Below, piece by piece: positions 18,121-27,622 of a stretch of DNA of 64,000 nt; the first letter of the stretch is position 1; each line of letters starts with the position of its first letter. Below the pieces are notes generated by a model that was not told the origin of the DNA, ran no database searches, and saw nothing but the letters and a program-made list of their open reading frames with translations. The position numbers and the translations under genes are program-made. The DNA comes from Chromatiales bacterium (GTDB taxonomy: Bacteria; Pseudomonadota; Gammaproteobacteria; RBG-16-57-12): assembly GCA_026989455.1 (NCBI GenBank), contig JALSJH010000009.1, positions 1-64,000 on the forward strand. Direction: 5' to 3'.

Positions 18121-18995
18121 GCCAGCCCTGCAAACTCCAGATAAGCCTGGTTGATTTCAGCTCCCCAGATAAGCGTTATCCAACCGGCGGCGGCCAGATA
18201 GGGGCCGAAGGGAATGGGGATATTGCGATCCCGGCCTCGGGTGAGGATTAGCGTAATACCAACCACTGCGCCCACAATGCTGGAGAGTAGAATAATCACC
18301 GGCAATAGTTGCCAGCCCATCCAAGCACCCAGTACTGCCAGCAGCTTGAAATCACCGTAGCCCATCCCCTCTTTTCCGGTGAGTAGTTTGAAGAGCCAGT
18401 AGACCGACCAGAGAACCAGATAGCCTGCGGCGGCACCGATCAGGCTAGCGTGGCTATCCACAAATACCCCCGCCAGGCTAATGAGCAGCCCAAGCCACAG
18501 CAGTGGCAGGGTGATGTTGTCCGGCAGTAGTTGATGATCAAAATCGATCATGGTCAGGGCAATTAAAGACCAGCTGAAAACCATCGCCGCAAGCGCTTGC
18601 CAGCCGGCACCAAAATGCCAGGCAACGATAGCTGTCATCATAGCGCAGACTAACTCAATGATCGGGTAGCGAATGGCGATTGGGTTTTGGCATGAGCTGC
18701 ACTTGCCACGCAGTAGAAGGTAACTGATTAGCGGGATATTCTCCCATGCACGAATCTTGTGATTGCAGTGTGGGCAACGTGATGCTGGGGAGGCGAGGTT
18801 GAAAGGGGTGGCTACTTTTTGCTCTGTATTGGGCTCTAGCAGCGTGAGGCATTGGCTGCGCCACTCGTTCTCCATCATTTTGGGTAGACGATGGATAACC
18901 ACATTTAGAAAACTACCCACCAATAAGCCCAGTATGGCACTGAGTGCGATAAAAAGGCCGGGGTTTTGTTGCAGTGGCTCGAAGATGGCGTGCAT
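18117..18995 (-). CDS. pilD: Prepilin leader peptidase / N-methyltransferase PilD
   Basis: Inner-membrane aspartyl protease (292 aa) that removes leader peptides from type IV prepilins and methylates the new N-terminus. Residues about 15-35 are the first membrane segment. The cytoplasmic loop carries a four-cysteine zinc site (CPHC and CSSC). The two catalytic aspartates lie in MIDFDHQLLPD and GMGYGDFKLLAVLGAW. The stop codon TAG falls within the end of a mini repeat C, so the natural C-terminus may have been altered by that insertion. It is two bases after pilC. Confidence 0.95.
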   Translation of the reverse strand: MHAIFEPLQQNPGLFIALSAILGLLVGSFLNVVIHRLPKMMENEWRSQCLTLLEPNTEQKVATPFNLASPASRCPHCNHKIRAWENIPLISYLLLRGKCSSCQNPIAIRYPIIELVCAMMTAIVAWHFGAGWQALAAMVFSWSLIALTMIDFDHQLLPDNITLPLLWLGLLISLAGVFVDSHASLIGAAAGYLVLWSVYWLFKLLTGKEGMGYGDFKLLAVLGAWMGWQLLPVIILLSSIVGAVVGITLILTRGRDRNIPIPFGPYLAAAGWITLIWGAEINQAYLEFAGLA

Positions 18996-18997
18996 CG

Positions 18998-20227
18998 CTA
19001 GACAACGGCTCCCATTTTGAAAATAGGCAGGTACATAGCGATAACCAATCCACCAATGATGATGCCCAGAAAGGCCATGATGAGTGGCTCCAACAGACTG
19101 GTGAGTCCGTCAACTGCATCATCTACCTCGGCTTCATAGAAGTCGGCAATCTTCTCCAACATCCCATCCAGCGCACCGGTCTCTTCGCCAATTGAAACCA
19201 TCTGCAATACCATGTTGGGGAAAAGCTCGGCTTGGCGCATACAAACGGTCAGCTGCTGGCCAGTGGCGACCTCATCACGCATCACCGCAATGGCTTCACC
19301 ATAAAGGCTGTTACCCACGGTGCCGGATACGGTATCCATCGCCTCTACCAGAGGCACGCCTGCGGCAAACATGGTTGAGAGGGTGCGAGCAAAGCGTGCA
19401 ATGATCGATTTTTCCAGAATATTGCCAACGATGGGAAGCTTCAGAACAATGCGATCGAGTAAGCGATTAAATTGTTTGGAGTTCTCTTTCAATTTTTTTA
19501 AAACGATGGCCGCGATGACGATGATGCCGAAGACAAGGTACCAGGTCTCCTGAAGAAGCTCGGAGAGGTCAACGACAAACTGGGTCATTGCAGGGAGTTC
19601 ACCGCCGAAGTTTTCAAACATTGACTGGAACTGGGGAACCACAAAAATAAGTAGAATCGCGGTCACTACAAAGGCGATCACCATCACCGCAATGGGATAG
19701 AACATGGCGCTTTTAACTTTCGACTTGATCGCTTCGCTTTTTTCCATATAGGTGGCGAGTCGGTGCAGTAAGCCTTCAAGAATACCCGCCTGTTCACCCG
19801 CAGCCACCAGGTTGCAAAACAGCGTATCAAACTGCTTTGGGTGTTTCGAAAGTGCCTCTCCAAGGGATAATCCACCTTCGATGTCGCTTTTTACCAGTAG
19901 TAGCAGTGCCTGCATCGAGGGGTTGTCATGTCCCTTGGCGACGATTTCGAATGACTGTACCAGTGGCACGCCGGCAGACATCATAGTGGCCAGTTGTCGC
20001 GCAAAGATGGTGATATCTTTGGTGGTTATTTTTCTTTTTGCTCCAGAACCGCCAAACAAAGGCTTTGGCTTCTTTTTCACCTTGATGGGCTTTATTCCTT
20101 GGCGGCGAAGCTCAGCTTTAATCAGTGCAATGGATGCGCCGTCCATTACCCCCTTAACGGGGTGGCCATTTTTGTTAATACCTTCCCAGGTGAAAGATCC
20201 TGATGGTTTTTTAGCATCTTTGGCCAT
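18998..20227 (-). CDS. pilC: Type IV pilus inner-membrane platform protein PilC
   Basis: Polytopic platform protein (409 aa) coupling the PilB and PilT motors to pilus assembly. It has the two repeated GspF/PilC cytoplasmic domains: TTKDITIFARQLATMMSAGVPLVQSF and, later, IARFARTLSTMFAAGVPLVEAM. Three membrane segments are visible, including FYPIAVMVIAFVVTAILLIFVV and a C-terminal LIMAFLGIIIGGLVIAMYLPIF. Start ATG 20227 has AAGGA about 12 bases upstream. It sits between pilB and pilD with very short gaps, so pilB, pilC and pilD form one operon. Confidence 0.96.
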   Translation of the reverse strand: MAKDAKKPSGSFTWEGINKNGHPVKGVMDGASIALIKAELRRQGIKPIKVKKKPKPLFGGSGAKRKITTKDITIFARQLATMMSAGVPLVQSFEIVAKGHDNPSMQALLLLVKSDIEGGLSLGEALSKHPKQFDTLFCNLVAAGEQAGILEGLLHRLATYMEKSEAIKSKVKSAMFYPIAVMVIAFVVTAILLIFVVPQFQSMFENFGGELPAMTQFVVDLSELLQETWYLVFGIIVIAAIVLKKLKENSKQFNRLLDRIVLKLPIVGNILEKSIIARFARTLSTMFAAGVPLVEAMDTVSGTVGNSLYGEAIAVMRDEVATGQQLTVCMRQAELFPNMVLQMVSIGEETGALDGMLEKIADFYEAEVDDAVDGLTSLLEPLIMAFLGIIIGGLVIAMYLPIFKMGAVV

Positions 20228-20232
20228 GATGA

Positions 20233-21951
20233 TTAATCCTTGGTTACGCGGTTGATTTCTTCAAGGCTGGTGAGACCCTGCAAAACTTTTTTCAAGCCGG
20301 ACTCTCTGAGGTCAGAAATCTTTTCGACTTTGGCCTGGTCAGCAATTTGGATGGCGTTTCCCCCCTCCATTATGATGCGACCGATCTGATCTGAAATGGG
20401 CATTACCTGGTAGATACCCACGCGGCCCTTGTAGCCGTCACTACAGTGATCACAGCCCACCTGTTTATAGATGGTAATCTCTTTGGTTTGTACTTTGCTG
20501 ACCTGCTCAGTTGTAAAGCCTTCATCCAGTAAGGTTTCAGAAGGAATGTCGGCCGGTTGTTTGCATTTTTCGCAAATACGCCGTGCTAGGCGTTGGGCAA
20601 TAATGAGTGTAACAGCTGAAGCAATATTGAAGGGTGCGATGCCCATATTCATCATGCGCGAGAGTGTTTGCGGGGCATCATTGGTATGCAGGGTGGAGAG
20701 TACCAAGTGACCCGTTTGAGCCGCTTTGATGGCGATTCCGGCGGTTTCGAGGTCTCGTATTTCACCTACCATAATTACATCGGGATCCTGACGCAAAAAA
20801 GCCCTGAGAGCCACCGAAAAGGTGAGTCCTACTTTTTCATGAACATTAACTTGGTTGATGCCATAGAGGTTGATTTCAGCCGGGTCTTCAGCGGTGGAGA
20901 TATTACGGTCTTCGGTATTTAAGATATTGAGGCCGGTATAGAGAGAGACGGTTTTACCACTGCCGGTGGGGCCAGTGACCAGAATCATGCCATAAGGCTT
21001 GGCCAGAGCATCCAGATAGAGTTGCTTTTGATCCGGCTCATAGCCGAGGGCTTCGATGCCGAGGCTGGCGCTGCTCGGGTCGAGGATCCGCATCACAATT
21101 TTTTCACCAAACAGTGTCGGGCAGGTGTTAACACGAAAGTCGATGGCGCGGTTTTTAGAGAGCTTCATTTTAATCCGGCCATCCTGCGGAATACGTCGCT
21201 CGGAGACATCCAGTGAGGCCATCACTTTTATTCGGGCCGAGACCCGTCCCGCCAGCGCGATGGGTGGTTGAGCCAGCTCATGCAGCATACCGTCGATGCG
21301 TAGACGAACGCGGAACTGCTTTTCATAGGGTTCAAAGTGAATATCTGAAGCGCCCTTATTGATGGCATCAAGCAGCACTTTGTGAACAAAACGCACCACC
21401 GGGGCATCATCAATATCGACATCGGTACTGGTATCGGCTTCCTCATCGCCAGAGCTGATATCGAGATTATCAAGGTCGCTATCACCAAAATCGGCCAGCG
21501 AGGTATCGGAGGCTTCGAGCATCTCATCGATACGCTGCTGCAACTTGTCATCTTCAACCAGGATCGACTCAATGGCCAGTCCGGTATTGAATTTTATCTC
21601 ATCGATCGCCTGGGTATCGGTTGGGTCGGAGACGGCAACAAAGAGGTAGTTGCCGCGCTTGCTGATGGGCAGGCCACGGTGCTGGCTAATTAACTTAGGA
21701 TCAACCAGCTTAATGATATCAATATTGATATCAACCTCGTTGATATCCAACAATGGCATACCAAACTCATTCGATGCTAGCTGAGCTAGGTTTAAGCTGG
21801 AGACGATGTTTTCCATGGCAAGATGGTTTACCAGTGTCCGTTTCGCTTCCTGCGCATCGTGTTGCGCTTTTTGCGCAGCGGCTTCGTCAATCAGGCCGTC
21901 CAGTACAAGCCGGCGCGCCAAGCCGCTAAGTCTTATTTGTTTGCTGCTCAT
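20233..21951 (-). CDS. pilB: Type IV pilus extension ATPase PilB
   Basis: Hexameric ATPase (572 aa) powering pilus extension. Residues 1-150 form the MshEN/GspE N-terminal domain, which in some relatives binds c-di-GMP. The ATPase domain has Walker A GPTGSGKTVS, Walker B-like VIMVGEIRDLETA and the His box region TGHLVLSTLHTND. A four-cysteine zinc site (CEKC, CDHC) is present near residue 465. ATG 21951 (MSSKQIRLSG) is preferred over GTG 21957. Repeat B copy 1 lies 34 bases upstream, so any promoter may be in or beyond it. Confidence 0.96.
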   Translation of the reverse strand: MSSKQIRLSGLARRLVLDGLIDEAAAQKAQHDAQEAKRTLVNHLAMENIVSSLNLAQLASNEFGMPLLDINEVDINIDIIKLVDPKLISQHRGLPISKRGNYLFVAVSDPTDTQAIDEIKFNTGLAIESILVEDDKLQQRIDEMLEASDTSLADFGDSDLDNLDISSGDEEADTSTDVDIDDAPVVRFVHKVLLDAINKGASDIHFEPYEKQFRVRLRIDGMLHELAQPPIALAGRVSARIKVMASLDVSERRIPQDGRIKMKLSKNRAIDFRVNTCPTLFGEKIVMRILDPSSASLGIEALGYEPDQKQLYLDALAKPYGMILVTGPTGSGKTVSLYTGLNILNTEDRNISTAEDPAEINLYGINQVNVHEKVGLTFSVALRAFLRQDPDVIMVGEIRDLETAGIAIKAAQTGHLVLSTLHTNDAPQTLSRMMNMGIAPFNIASAVTLIIAQRLARRICEKCKQPADIPSETLLDEGFTTEQVSKVQTKEITIYKQVGCDHCSDGYKGRVGIYQVMPISDQIGRIIMEGGNAIQIADQAKVEKISDLRESGLKKVLQGLTSLEEINRVTKD

Positions 21952-21984
21952 ATACACTTCTATGTGAGGTTTTAAATGATAGTT

Positions 21985-22128
21985 TGTAACGACTCGGCGT
22001 ATTCATCTTTTACTTCAACTCGTCGTCGTTCTCGTACTTAGTCAGCCACATATCTTTATGTGCCTTCACTTTTATTGTACGAAAACGTATCAATTTGAAG
22101 GAAAATATAAACATGCTGAATGGGTACG
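21985..22128. repeat. Repeat family B (MITE-like), copy 1
   Basis: Starts GTAACGACTCGGCGTATTCA and ends AAACATGCTGAATGGGTACG. It is related to the copies at 27502-27622 and 60188-60325, and is the most diverged of the three. It lies between pilB and the glycan block. The remaining bases to 22274 hold nothing I recognise. Confidence 0.75.
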
Positions 22129-22274
22129 ATAATCTTTTCAGTATACGTGCTGCGACTGCATATTACACGCCTAGTACATCAACCACTCTATTATTGGCGG
22201 GTCAACGTTTCTGTTTGCTGCTTGGGGAGGTTATCGGCGCTTGCGGAAAAAAGTAAATGCTCTTACTCCCTCCA

Positions 22275-23207
22275 TTAACCTACATTTTTCTCTGCTCTGT
22301 TTCGGGAGCAAATAATAACCGTGGCGGCACTTAGAAGTGAGACCAGCAGTGCGACCCCACGGGCGGTGAGTGCGGCGGCAACACCCGCTTCAAAATTTCC
22401 GTGTAGCAGCGAGGTGAAGAAGCCACTGAGCAGTTCTGATACCCCCATATTTCCAGGGATTATATTAATCACCAGCGAGATAAACTTGAGTGATGTGTAG
22501 AGCATTATAAGCTCGGCACTTACGGGGACATTGAATGTTGTAAAAAGAATCGCAAACAACAGTGCGTTGCTCATAAGAATGGCAAGATTAATGAGTGAGC
22601 TTGAAGCTAACAGGCGGCGGTTGCGAGCTAACCGAAAAAAAGCAGTGGCTAATGATTTGAGCCATGGCTGGGTTACGCTTGTAATAAGGTGGTGCTGAAA
22701 GTGCCAAACTAAGGTCAGCAGGATTGGCAGTATCAGGAGTATGCCGAGCGGGTAGGCTAGGTAGTCAGAGTTTTGTTTATAAAGATAAACAGAGAGCGCA
22801 ATCAGTGCAACCAGCGTGAAACAGCTGAGGCGGATGATAAGCTGAAACCCGGCAATGGCAACGGTGTCGCTGTAGTCGATATTATGTTGTTTTTTGAGAT
22901 AGAGGCTTTTGAGTGCAGTGCCCCCCTGTGCAGGGAGTAGCATGTTGGCGGTGCTGCTAAGAATGCCCACGGGAAGCCAGGTTCGCCATGATAGCTGTGT
23001 GCCAAGGCAGGAGAGCATGAGCGGTAGCAATACCGTCTGCAAGCCGAGCTGAATGACGGTGAGCAGGAGCAGTGCGGCAATGGTTGATGCGGGCAGCTCG
23101 ATAACCGGTTGGAAGAGTTCACGAATACTCCAAGCGTAGCCGAGGATCACTAGCCACAGCACGATACTGACTATCTTTGTTGCGGCTGGTGTGAGAGAAA
23201 ACGTCAT
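22275..23207 (-). CDS. Flippase-like integral membrane protein (UPF0104/LPG synthase TM family)
   Basis: A 310-residue protein with about eight membrane segments, matching the AglD/UPF0104 family also found as the transmembrane half of lysylphosphatidylglycerol synthase. Typical features are LLPAQGGTALKSLYLKKQ in a loop and NIIPGNMGVSEL near the end. Members lie in glycolipid and polysaccharide loci and may move or bind lipid-linked sugars, but no reaction is established for this type. It is the last gene of the minus-strand glycan block. Confidence 0.8.
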   Translation of the reverse strand: MTFSLTPAATKIVSIVLWLVILGYAWSIRELFQPVIELPASTIAALLLLTVIQLGLQTVLLPLMLSCLGTQLSWRTWLPVGILSSTANMLLPAQGGTALKSLYLKKQHNIDYSDTVAIAGFQLIIRLSCFTLVALIALSVYLYKQNSDYLAYPLGILLILPILLTLVWHFQHHLITSVTQPWLKSLATAFFRLARNRRLLASSSLINLAILMSNALLFAILFTTFNVPVSAELIMLYTSLKFISLVINIIPGNMGVSELLSGFFTSLLHGNFEAGVAAALTARGVALLVSLLSAATVIICSRNRAEKNVG

Positions 23208-23223
23208 CTTTTTTAAGGAGCCC

Positions 23224-24348
23224 CTAATCCAGGTGGTTCAGCGATTTGAAATGCGCTGTTAAAGATTCCATTTGAGTTAAATAGTAGCTGAACGCCTGCT
23301 GTTTTTGGTCAAGAATCGCCTGGGAGTGTGCCGCAATATCCATATTTTCAAGCCACTTTATGGCACACGCCTCTCCCTCGCTGTTATCAACTGGAAGTTG
23401 ATTCAAGGTTGACATTCTCAGACCGTGCCATAGTTGAAATGTAGGCAGTCCAAGGGAGCAGGCGGCGACGCAGCCATGCAGTCGGGTGGAGAGTATGGCA
23501 TCAAACTGCTGGTATGTTTCAAGGAGTGATTCACCACTGCTGATGATGTTTATTTTTGTGCGGGAGGCCACTGTTTTTAAATATTCAGCATCTCTTTTTG
23601 AGTGGCAAATTAGCTCGACATTTGTAAAGTGTTGCTGAACTTTGTGAAAAGTATTTATCGCATATTCGAAGCCCGACCTATCCATACGAATCAGGTTGCT
23701 ATGGGGAGCCTGCAGCGTGATGCCAATTTTATTAAGCGAGTGGCGTGGTGTTGTTTGGTCGGAGCAGAAGAAGGCAGGGCAGGGAGCCTGTTGGGGTTGA
23801 TAGAGGGTAAAGCAGCTTGCAGTCTGCGGGTCTCGCACGATAAAAAGTTCGGTGAGTTCGCGCAGTATCTGGTCAATTTTGTGTGTGGCAACCGGGGGTT
23901 TGGAGCTACCCACGCCCAAAAATGCGCAGTGAATACGCTGTTTGAGAATATGGCGTAGTAGCGGATCATTGCTGCGGTCGGTTTGTCGCAGTCGTAGTAT
24001 TCGGGCAAAAAAACGGCCGCTATAGGGGCCTTTTAACAGATCACCTAAGCTTGGGAATTCTGAGCACCACTCAGGTGTGCCTGCAAAAATAACGTAGTCA
24101 AGCGCTTGCTTTTGATTGTCGCTCAGGGCATCTATGCGCTGCTGTTTATGGATGGGGTTGCGGTCGTAGATTCTCTTCTGATAATGGATGCCAGCAGCAG
24201 CCAGCAGGCGCTCGATACCCATCAGAATCACCTCATCTCCGGGATTAAATCCTTGTGTGGTTGAAAATAGAATAGTGGGCAATTTAGGCATGGGGTGGTT
24301 GTGGTCATTCGAGTTAAGATTGTTTGCTTTGCGCAGAGAAGTAGACAT
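23224..24348 (-). CDS. Polysaccharide pyruvyl transferase family protein
   Basis: A 374-residue enzyme candidate that would add a pyruvate ketal from phosphoenolpyruvate to a sugar, or a relative with another acceptor. It opens LPTILFSTTQGFNPGDEVILMG, the N-terminal glycine-rich family motif, and has the conserved ILSTRLHGCVAACSLGLPTF with the STRLHG signature. Two starts are possible. ATG 24348 has a strong GGGAGAGG upstream and overlaps the end of the FkbM gene by 35 bases; ATG 24291 (MPKLPT) removes 19 poorly conserved residues. The track's 24546 start lies deep in the neighbouring gene and is rejected. Confidence 0.75.
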   Translation of the reverse strand: MSTSLRKANNLNSNDHNHPMPKLPTILFSTTQGFNPGDEVILMGIERLLAAAGIHYQKRIYDRNPIHKQQRIDALSDNQKQALDYVIFAGTPEWCSEFPSLGDLLKGPYSGRFFARILRLRQTDRSNDPLLRHILKQRIHCAFLGVGSSKPPVATHKIDQILRELTELFIVRDPQTASCFTLYQPQQAPCPAFFCSDQTTPRHSLNKIGITLQAPHSNLIRMDRSGFEYAINTFHKVQQHFTNVELICHSKRDAEYLKTVASRTKINIISSGESLLETYQQFDAILSTRLHGCVAACSLGLPTFQLWHGLRMSTLNQLPVDNSEGEACAIKWLENMDIAAHSQAILDQKQQAFSYYLTQMESLTAHFKSLNHLD

Positions 24349-25261
24349 TGGCACCCTCTCCCACATCGTTAGCGAAGTGGCCGCTGCATCGCTTGCTGCC
24401 ATCACTCTCAATGATATGGTAATGGTAACCGAAATCCTTGAGTAAAGCCCAAAGTTGTTCTGGTGAGTAGTCGAAACGTGCTGTCCAGAGTGGGTTAACC
24501 TCGAGTAGCAGCTCTGGTTGGTGTGATTTAAGCAGCTTGTTGGCACCTTTTAACACTAACATCTCCGCGCCCTCTACATCGCACTTAATAAGATTAATTG
24601 AGGTGATGCCATGGCGCTCTATATATTGATCGAGGGTAGTGGCCTCTACGGGGGTTCCTTTTGCGGGCGAACGACCATGGGGCCGAATGATGTGGTTGAG
24701 TGGATGCCCCAGTTGCTGGGTGCTGAATATCTCGCTGCCACAGTGGTCACTCACCACCTGTTGGTTTAGCTTGATTTGTGATTTGAACTGATTACGCTCA
24801 ATATTTTTGTCTATATTACGATAGGCGAAGTCGCCCGGCTCAAAAGCGTGGATGCTGATGTCGGAATAGCGATGGGCGGCTTGCAGTGAGAACCAACCAA
24901 TATTGGCGCCAATATCAATGAAGGTGCTGTTGTTGTTGAGTTGTTCGAGCAGTCGTTGGGTGATTTCGGGTTCATACTCACCACGGTAGATGCAAGGCTC
25001 AACCCCGGCTCCGGGGATTTCAGTGATATATCGTATCTCCAGCCCATTGGGCAGGGTCACCCACGCCTCTCCCGCCTCGAAAATGACTTTTTTGAGTGTA
25101 TGTTTTTGGCCGATATTGCACCCCTGCTTCATCCACTCAGTGAGGTCAAATTGCTGGCTTCTTTCAGGGTCAAACAGGGCGGCATAGAGCCTTCGCAGCG
25201 GCGTGAACTGTTTTAGCCTGTTTGCCAGCGCGTGGCGTAATGATTTAAATCTATATTTCAT
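24314..25261 (-). CDS. FkbM family methyltransferase
   Basis: SAM-dependent methyltransferase (315 aa), probably O-methylating a sugar or lipid-linked glycan. The SAM-binding motif is TFIDIGANIGWFSLQAAHRY (residues about 115-135), followed by IHAFEPGDFAYRNIDKNI. The family's later motif is INLIKCDVEGAEMLVLKGA. The N-terminal 60 residues are basic and less conserved. It is three bases after the GT9 gene in a tightly packed operon. The acceptor is unknown. Confidence 0.85.
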   Translation of the reverse strand: MKYRFKSLRHALANRLKQFTPLRRLYAALFDPERSQQFDLTEWMKQGCNIGQKHTLKKVIFEAGEAWVTLPNGLEIRYITEIPGAGVEPCIYRGEYEPEITQRLLEQLNNNSTFIDIGANIGWFSLQAAHRYSDISIHAFEPGDFAYRNIDKNIERNQFKSQIKLNQQVVSDHCGSEIFSTQQLGHPLNHIIRPHGRSPAKGTPVEATTLDQYIERHGITSINLIKCDVEGAEMLVLKGANKLLKSHQPELLLEVNPLWTARFDYSPEQLWALLKDFGYHYHIIESDGSKRCSGHFANDVGEGANVYFSAQSKQS

Positions 25262-25264
25262 CGG

Positions 25265-26323
25265 TTATTCAGTATTTTTCAGCGGTGGAAGGCGATTATA
25301 GACCTGTTGAGGGGTAATGTGCTTGAGGCACTCTCTATCGGGGCAGCGTATGGCTTTCTCTGGGTTCATCTGGTTATCGAAGCAGGGACGGCAGGGCAGC
25401 TCACTCTCCAGCACCATAGCACCGTTGAGTGCCGGGCCGGTGAGTGCGGCAGAGGTAGGCCCATAGAGAGCGAGCGTGGGAACCTTCATGACAGCTGATA
25501 AATTGGCAATACCGCTGTCATTGCCCACCACGGCGTGTGCTTGAGAGATGAGAGCCAGTGCATCGAGCATTGAGGTTTTATCCACTAGGTTTATAACACT
25601 CTCTTGTTGGGATATACGGCGGACAATCTTTTGCGCTTGCGCTTGGTCATCACCGCCACCACCGAGTATGACCCATTGAAAGTCGGCCCCTAAATTGACC
25701 AGTTCGGCGTAGTGGCTGGCAGGCCAAAATCGCCACGCTGCATTTCGCCCACCCCCCACACCCAGCACAATGTAGGGGCGGGTAATCTTATGCTGTTGCA
25801 GTAAGCGGGTGACATCATCCATTTTATGGCTGGGCATAAAGGGGGGAGAGGCGAGTAGTTGATATTGTGGCTCAGGGGCATAGCGCTGGTGTAGGGTGAG
25901 GCGGCTCTGCTCGTCACCGGCATCAACGGGTCTATTGATGGCTGATTTTTGCAGCCAGTTGGTTTGTGTGTGAATACCCACTCTCTGGTGGCAGCTAGAC
26001 AAGCGGGCGAGGAGCAGCATATCAGGTTGATTAGATAAAAAACTGATCACGACGGCTTGATAATGCCCTTCTCTGACCGCTTGAAGGCGCTTTAGCCAGC
26101 GAAACAGGTAGCGGATGAGGCCAAAGCCTCGAAACTGGCGCTCTAAATAGTGAATATCCCCAATCAGTTCGTTGTGTGAAAGTAGCTCATTGCCTGCGTT
26201 GGGGTAGGGGATGATCAGGTCAACTTTCTCTGCATCGTATTTAGCCAGCAGTGCTTTTAACGAGGGATAGATAAAGCACCAGTCGCCAATACCCGAAGGG
26301 CCAAGATAGAGGATTTTTTTCAT
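25265..26323 (-). CDS. Glycosyltransferase family 9 (heptosyltransferase-like)
   Basis: GT-B glycosyltransferase (352 aa) of the LPS heptosyltransferase family. N-terminal motif: MKKILYLGPSGIGDWCFIYP; nucleotide-sugar binding motif near residue 265: AVVGNDSGIANLSAVMKVPT, then LYGPTS. The C-terminal CRPC/C-rich segment (PCRPCFDNQ, RCPDRECL) is typical of the family. It could transfer heptose or another sugar onto a surface glycan. ATG 26323 overlaps the upstream gene's stop by four bases (ATGA); the track's 26383 start is internal to that gene. Confidence 0.85.
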   Translation of the reverse strand: MKKILYLGPSGIGDWCFIYPSLKALLAKYDAEKVDLIIPYPNAGNELLSHNELIGDIHYLERQFRGFGLIRYLFRWLKRLQAVREGHYQAVVISFLSNQPDMLLLARLSSCHQRVGIHTQTNWLQKSAINRPVDAGDEQSRLTLHQRYAPEPQYQLLASPPFMPSHKMDDVTRLLQQHKITRPYIVLGVGGGRNAAWRFWPASHYAELVNLGADFQWVILGGGGDDQAQAQKIVRRISQQESVINLVDKTSMLDALALISQAHAVVGNDSGIANLSAVMKVPTLALYGPTSAALTGPALNGAMVLESELPCRPCFDNQMNPEKAIRCPDRECLKHITPQQVYNRLPPLKNTE

Positions 26324-27501
26324 GAAAGCAGTTGCTTGCAGTACTGCTGGCTGGCCAGTGCCCGCGCCATCCAGCCATTGCACCAGCGCAATAGCGTGAA
26401 GCGTTTGGTGAAGTGCTTGGTCTGCTGATAATAGAAGCGCCCCTCGGGGTGGTACATATTGTCCAGGGTCCAGCGGGTGATCTTTTCTGCCAAACCTGGG
26501 TACTCTTTTTCGTGGCGCGCAAAGGTGAGGATGCCTTGGGCGGCACCGTGAATGTCGTGGGGGAAATCCACATCGTGCATCCAGCGGGGGGAGCCGTCCG
26601 GATTGAAGAGTTTCTCGGCGTAGAATGTCAGGCCATTATCATAGCTTCTCTGCCACTGATAATCGTTTGTCGCATCCATGTAGCGCTGCAGAGCGTCGAG
26701 GATGAAGCCGGTGTGGTAGTTGTCGTGGCTGATGCGTGAATCGCTGGGTGGGTCGGTGTACCACCAGGCGTGATAATCGGTCTGTTGGTTGATCACATAG
26801 CGCACTAGGCGTTCAGCGGTTTGTAGGTGTTCACTTTGGTTGCTAAGGGCGCTGTATTGGGCGATGACGGTGCCGATCAAAATGCTGACATCCATAACCC
26901 GCATACTCATGGGCATCGGCATGTACCCAAGGCAGAGTTCATCGGCTTGATCTTTGAGAGGGGTCAGGTCATTGAGTAGAAACTGAATGGTGCTGGCAAC
27001 GACCTCCAGGTAGTGAGGGTTTTGGCTGCATCGATACCCCTCTAAAAACGCCTCGCAGACAAAACAGCTGACCACGGCATTGGGGGTGTTGGTGGGGGCG
27101 TAAAAGCCCGGGTCTTGCCACGGATAATGGTAGCCCCAACAGCTGCCTGACCAGTTGCCGGGTGAGCGGTTCTGCTCTATCAGTGTCAGCAGTTGTTCAG
27201 CTTCAGCACGGTGTTGTGGGTTGTTTGAGATCCGATATCGATCAAACAAGCCCATGGCAAAGAGTGCCAGCCCCTTGGGGTTATATACTTTGGGGTTAAG
27301 CAGTAGAGGCCGCAGGTTGATCGGCGAGCGCATCACCCCTTGAATGGCGACCAAACGAGGCCATTTTGACCAGCCAAGGGTGGCTTTGAGTAGTGGACTG
27401 TTGAGTCCGTCATGCTTGTTGTAGCCACGCCACGCTTGCTGGCGGCTATAGTCATAGAGCTGGTCGAGTACCGTCTCTATCTCTCTATTATCAATCGGCA
27501 T
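26320..27501 (-). CDS. Predicted alpha/alpha-toroid protein of glycan locus, function unknown
   Basis: A 393-residue protein without signal peptide or membrane helices. Repeated helical pairs rich in W, Y and H (for example NWSGSCWGYHYPWQDPGF, YHAWWYTDPPSDSRISHDNYH, PRWMHDVDFPHDIHGAAQG) suggest an alpha/alpha-barrel fold as in glycoside hydrolases, epimerases or terpene cyclases. I cannot assign an activity. Related proteins in polysaccharide clusters are often mis-annotated. Its ATG abuts repeat B copy 2, so its leader is entirely repeat sequence and no Shine-Dalgarno is evident (GAGTCGTTACG precedes ATG). It overlaps GT9 by four bases. Confidence 0.6.
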   Translation of the reverse strand: MPIDNREIETVLDQLYDYSRQQAWRGYNKHDGLNSPLLKATLGWSKWPRLVAIQGVMRSPINLRPLLLNPKVYNPKGLALFAMGLFDRYRISNNPQHRAEAEQLLTLIEQNRSPGNWSGSCWGYHYPWQDPGFYAPTNTPNAVVSCFVCEAFLEGYRCSQNPHYLEVVASTIQFLLNDLTPLKDQADELCLGYMPMPMSMRVMDVSILIGTVIAQYSALSNQSEHLQTAERLVRYVINQQTDYHAWWYTDPPSDSRISHDNYHTGFILDALQRYMDATNDYQWQRSYDNGLTFYAEKLFNPDGSPRWMHDVDFPHDIHGAAQGILTFARHEKEYPGLAEKITRWTLDNMYHPEGRFYYQQTKHFTKRFTLLRWCNGWMARALASQQYCKQLLS

Positions 27502-27622
27502 CGTAACGACTCAGCGTATTCATCTTTTGCCCCAACTCTTGGTTGTTTTTGTACTCAATCGGTCACCTAGCGTGCGAAAATGCCTCGATTTGAGGCGAAA
27601 TCTAAACACGCTAACAGTTACG
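27502..27622. repeat. Repeat family B (MITE-like), copy 2
   Basis: Ends CGTAACGACTCAGCGTATT and AACACGCTAACAGTTACG, which are imperfect inverted repeats of each other with CGTAAC at both tips. The outer bases provide the asnB stop codon (TAA at 27618-27620 on the minus strand) and abut the ATG of the next gene. The whole asnB-toroid intergenic space is this element. Confidence 0.85.

Noticed and set aside
18023-18133. N-terminal extension of coaE in the ORF track
   Set aside because: It runs through mini repeat C and the end of pilD; CoaE proteins begin at the P-loop-containing MLKIGLTGG.
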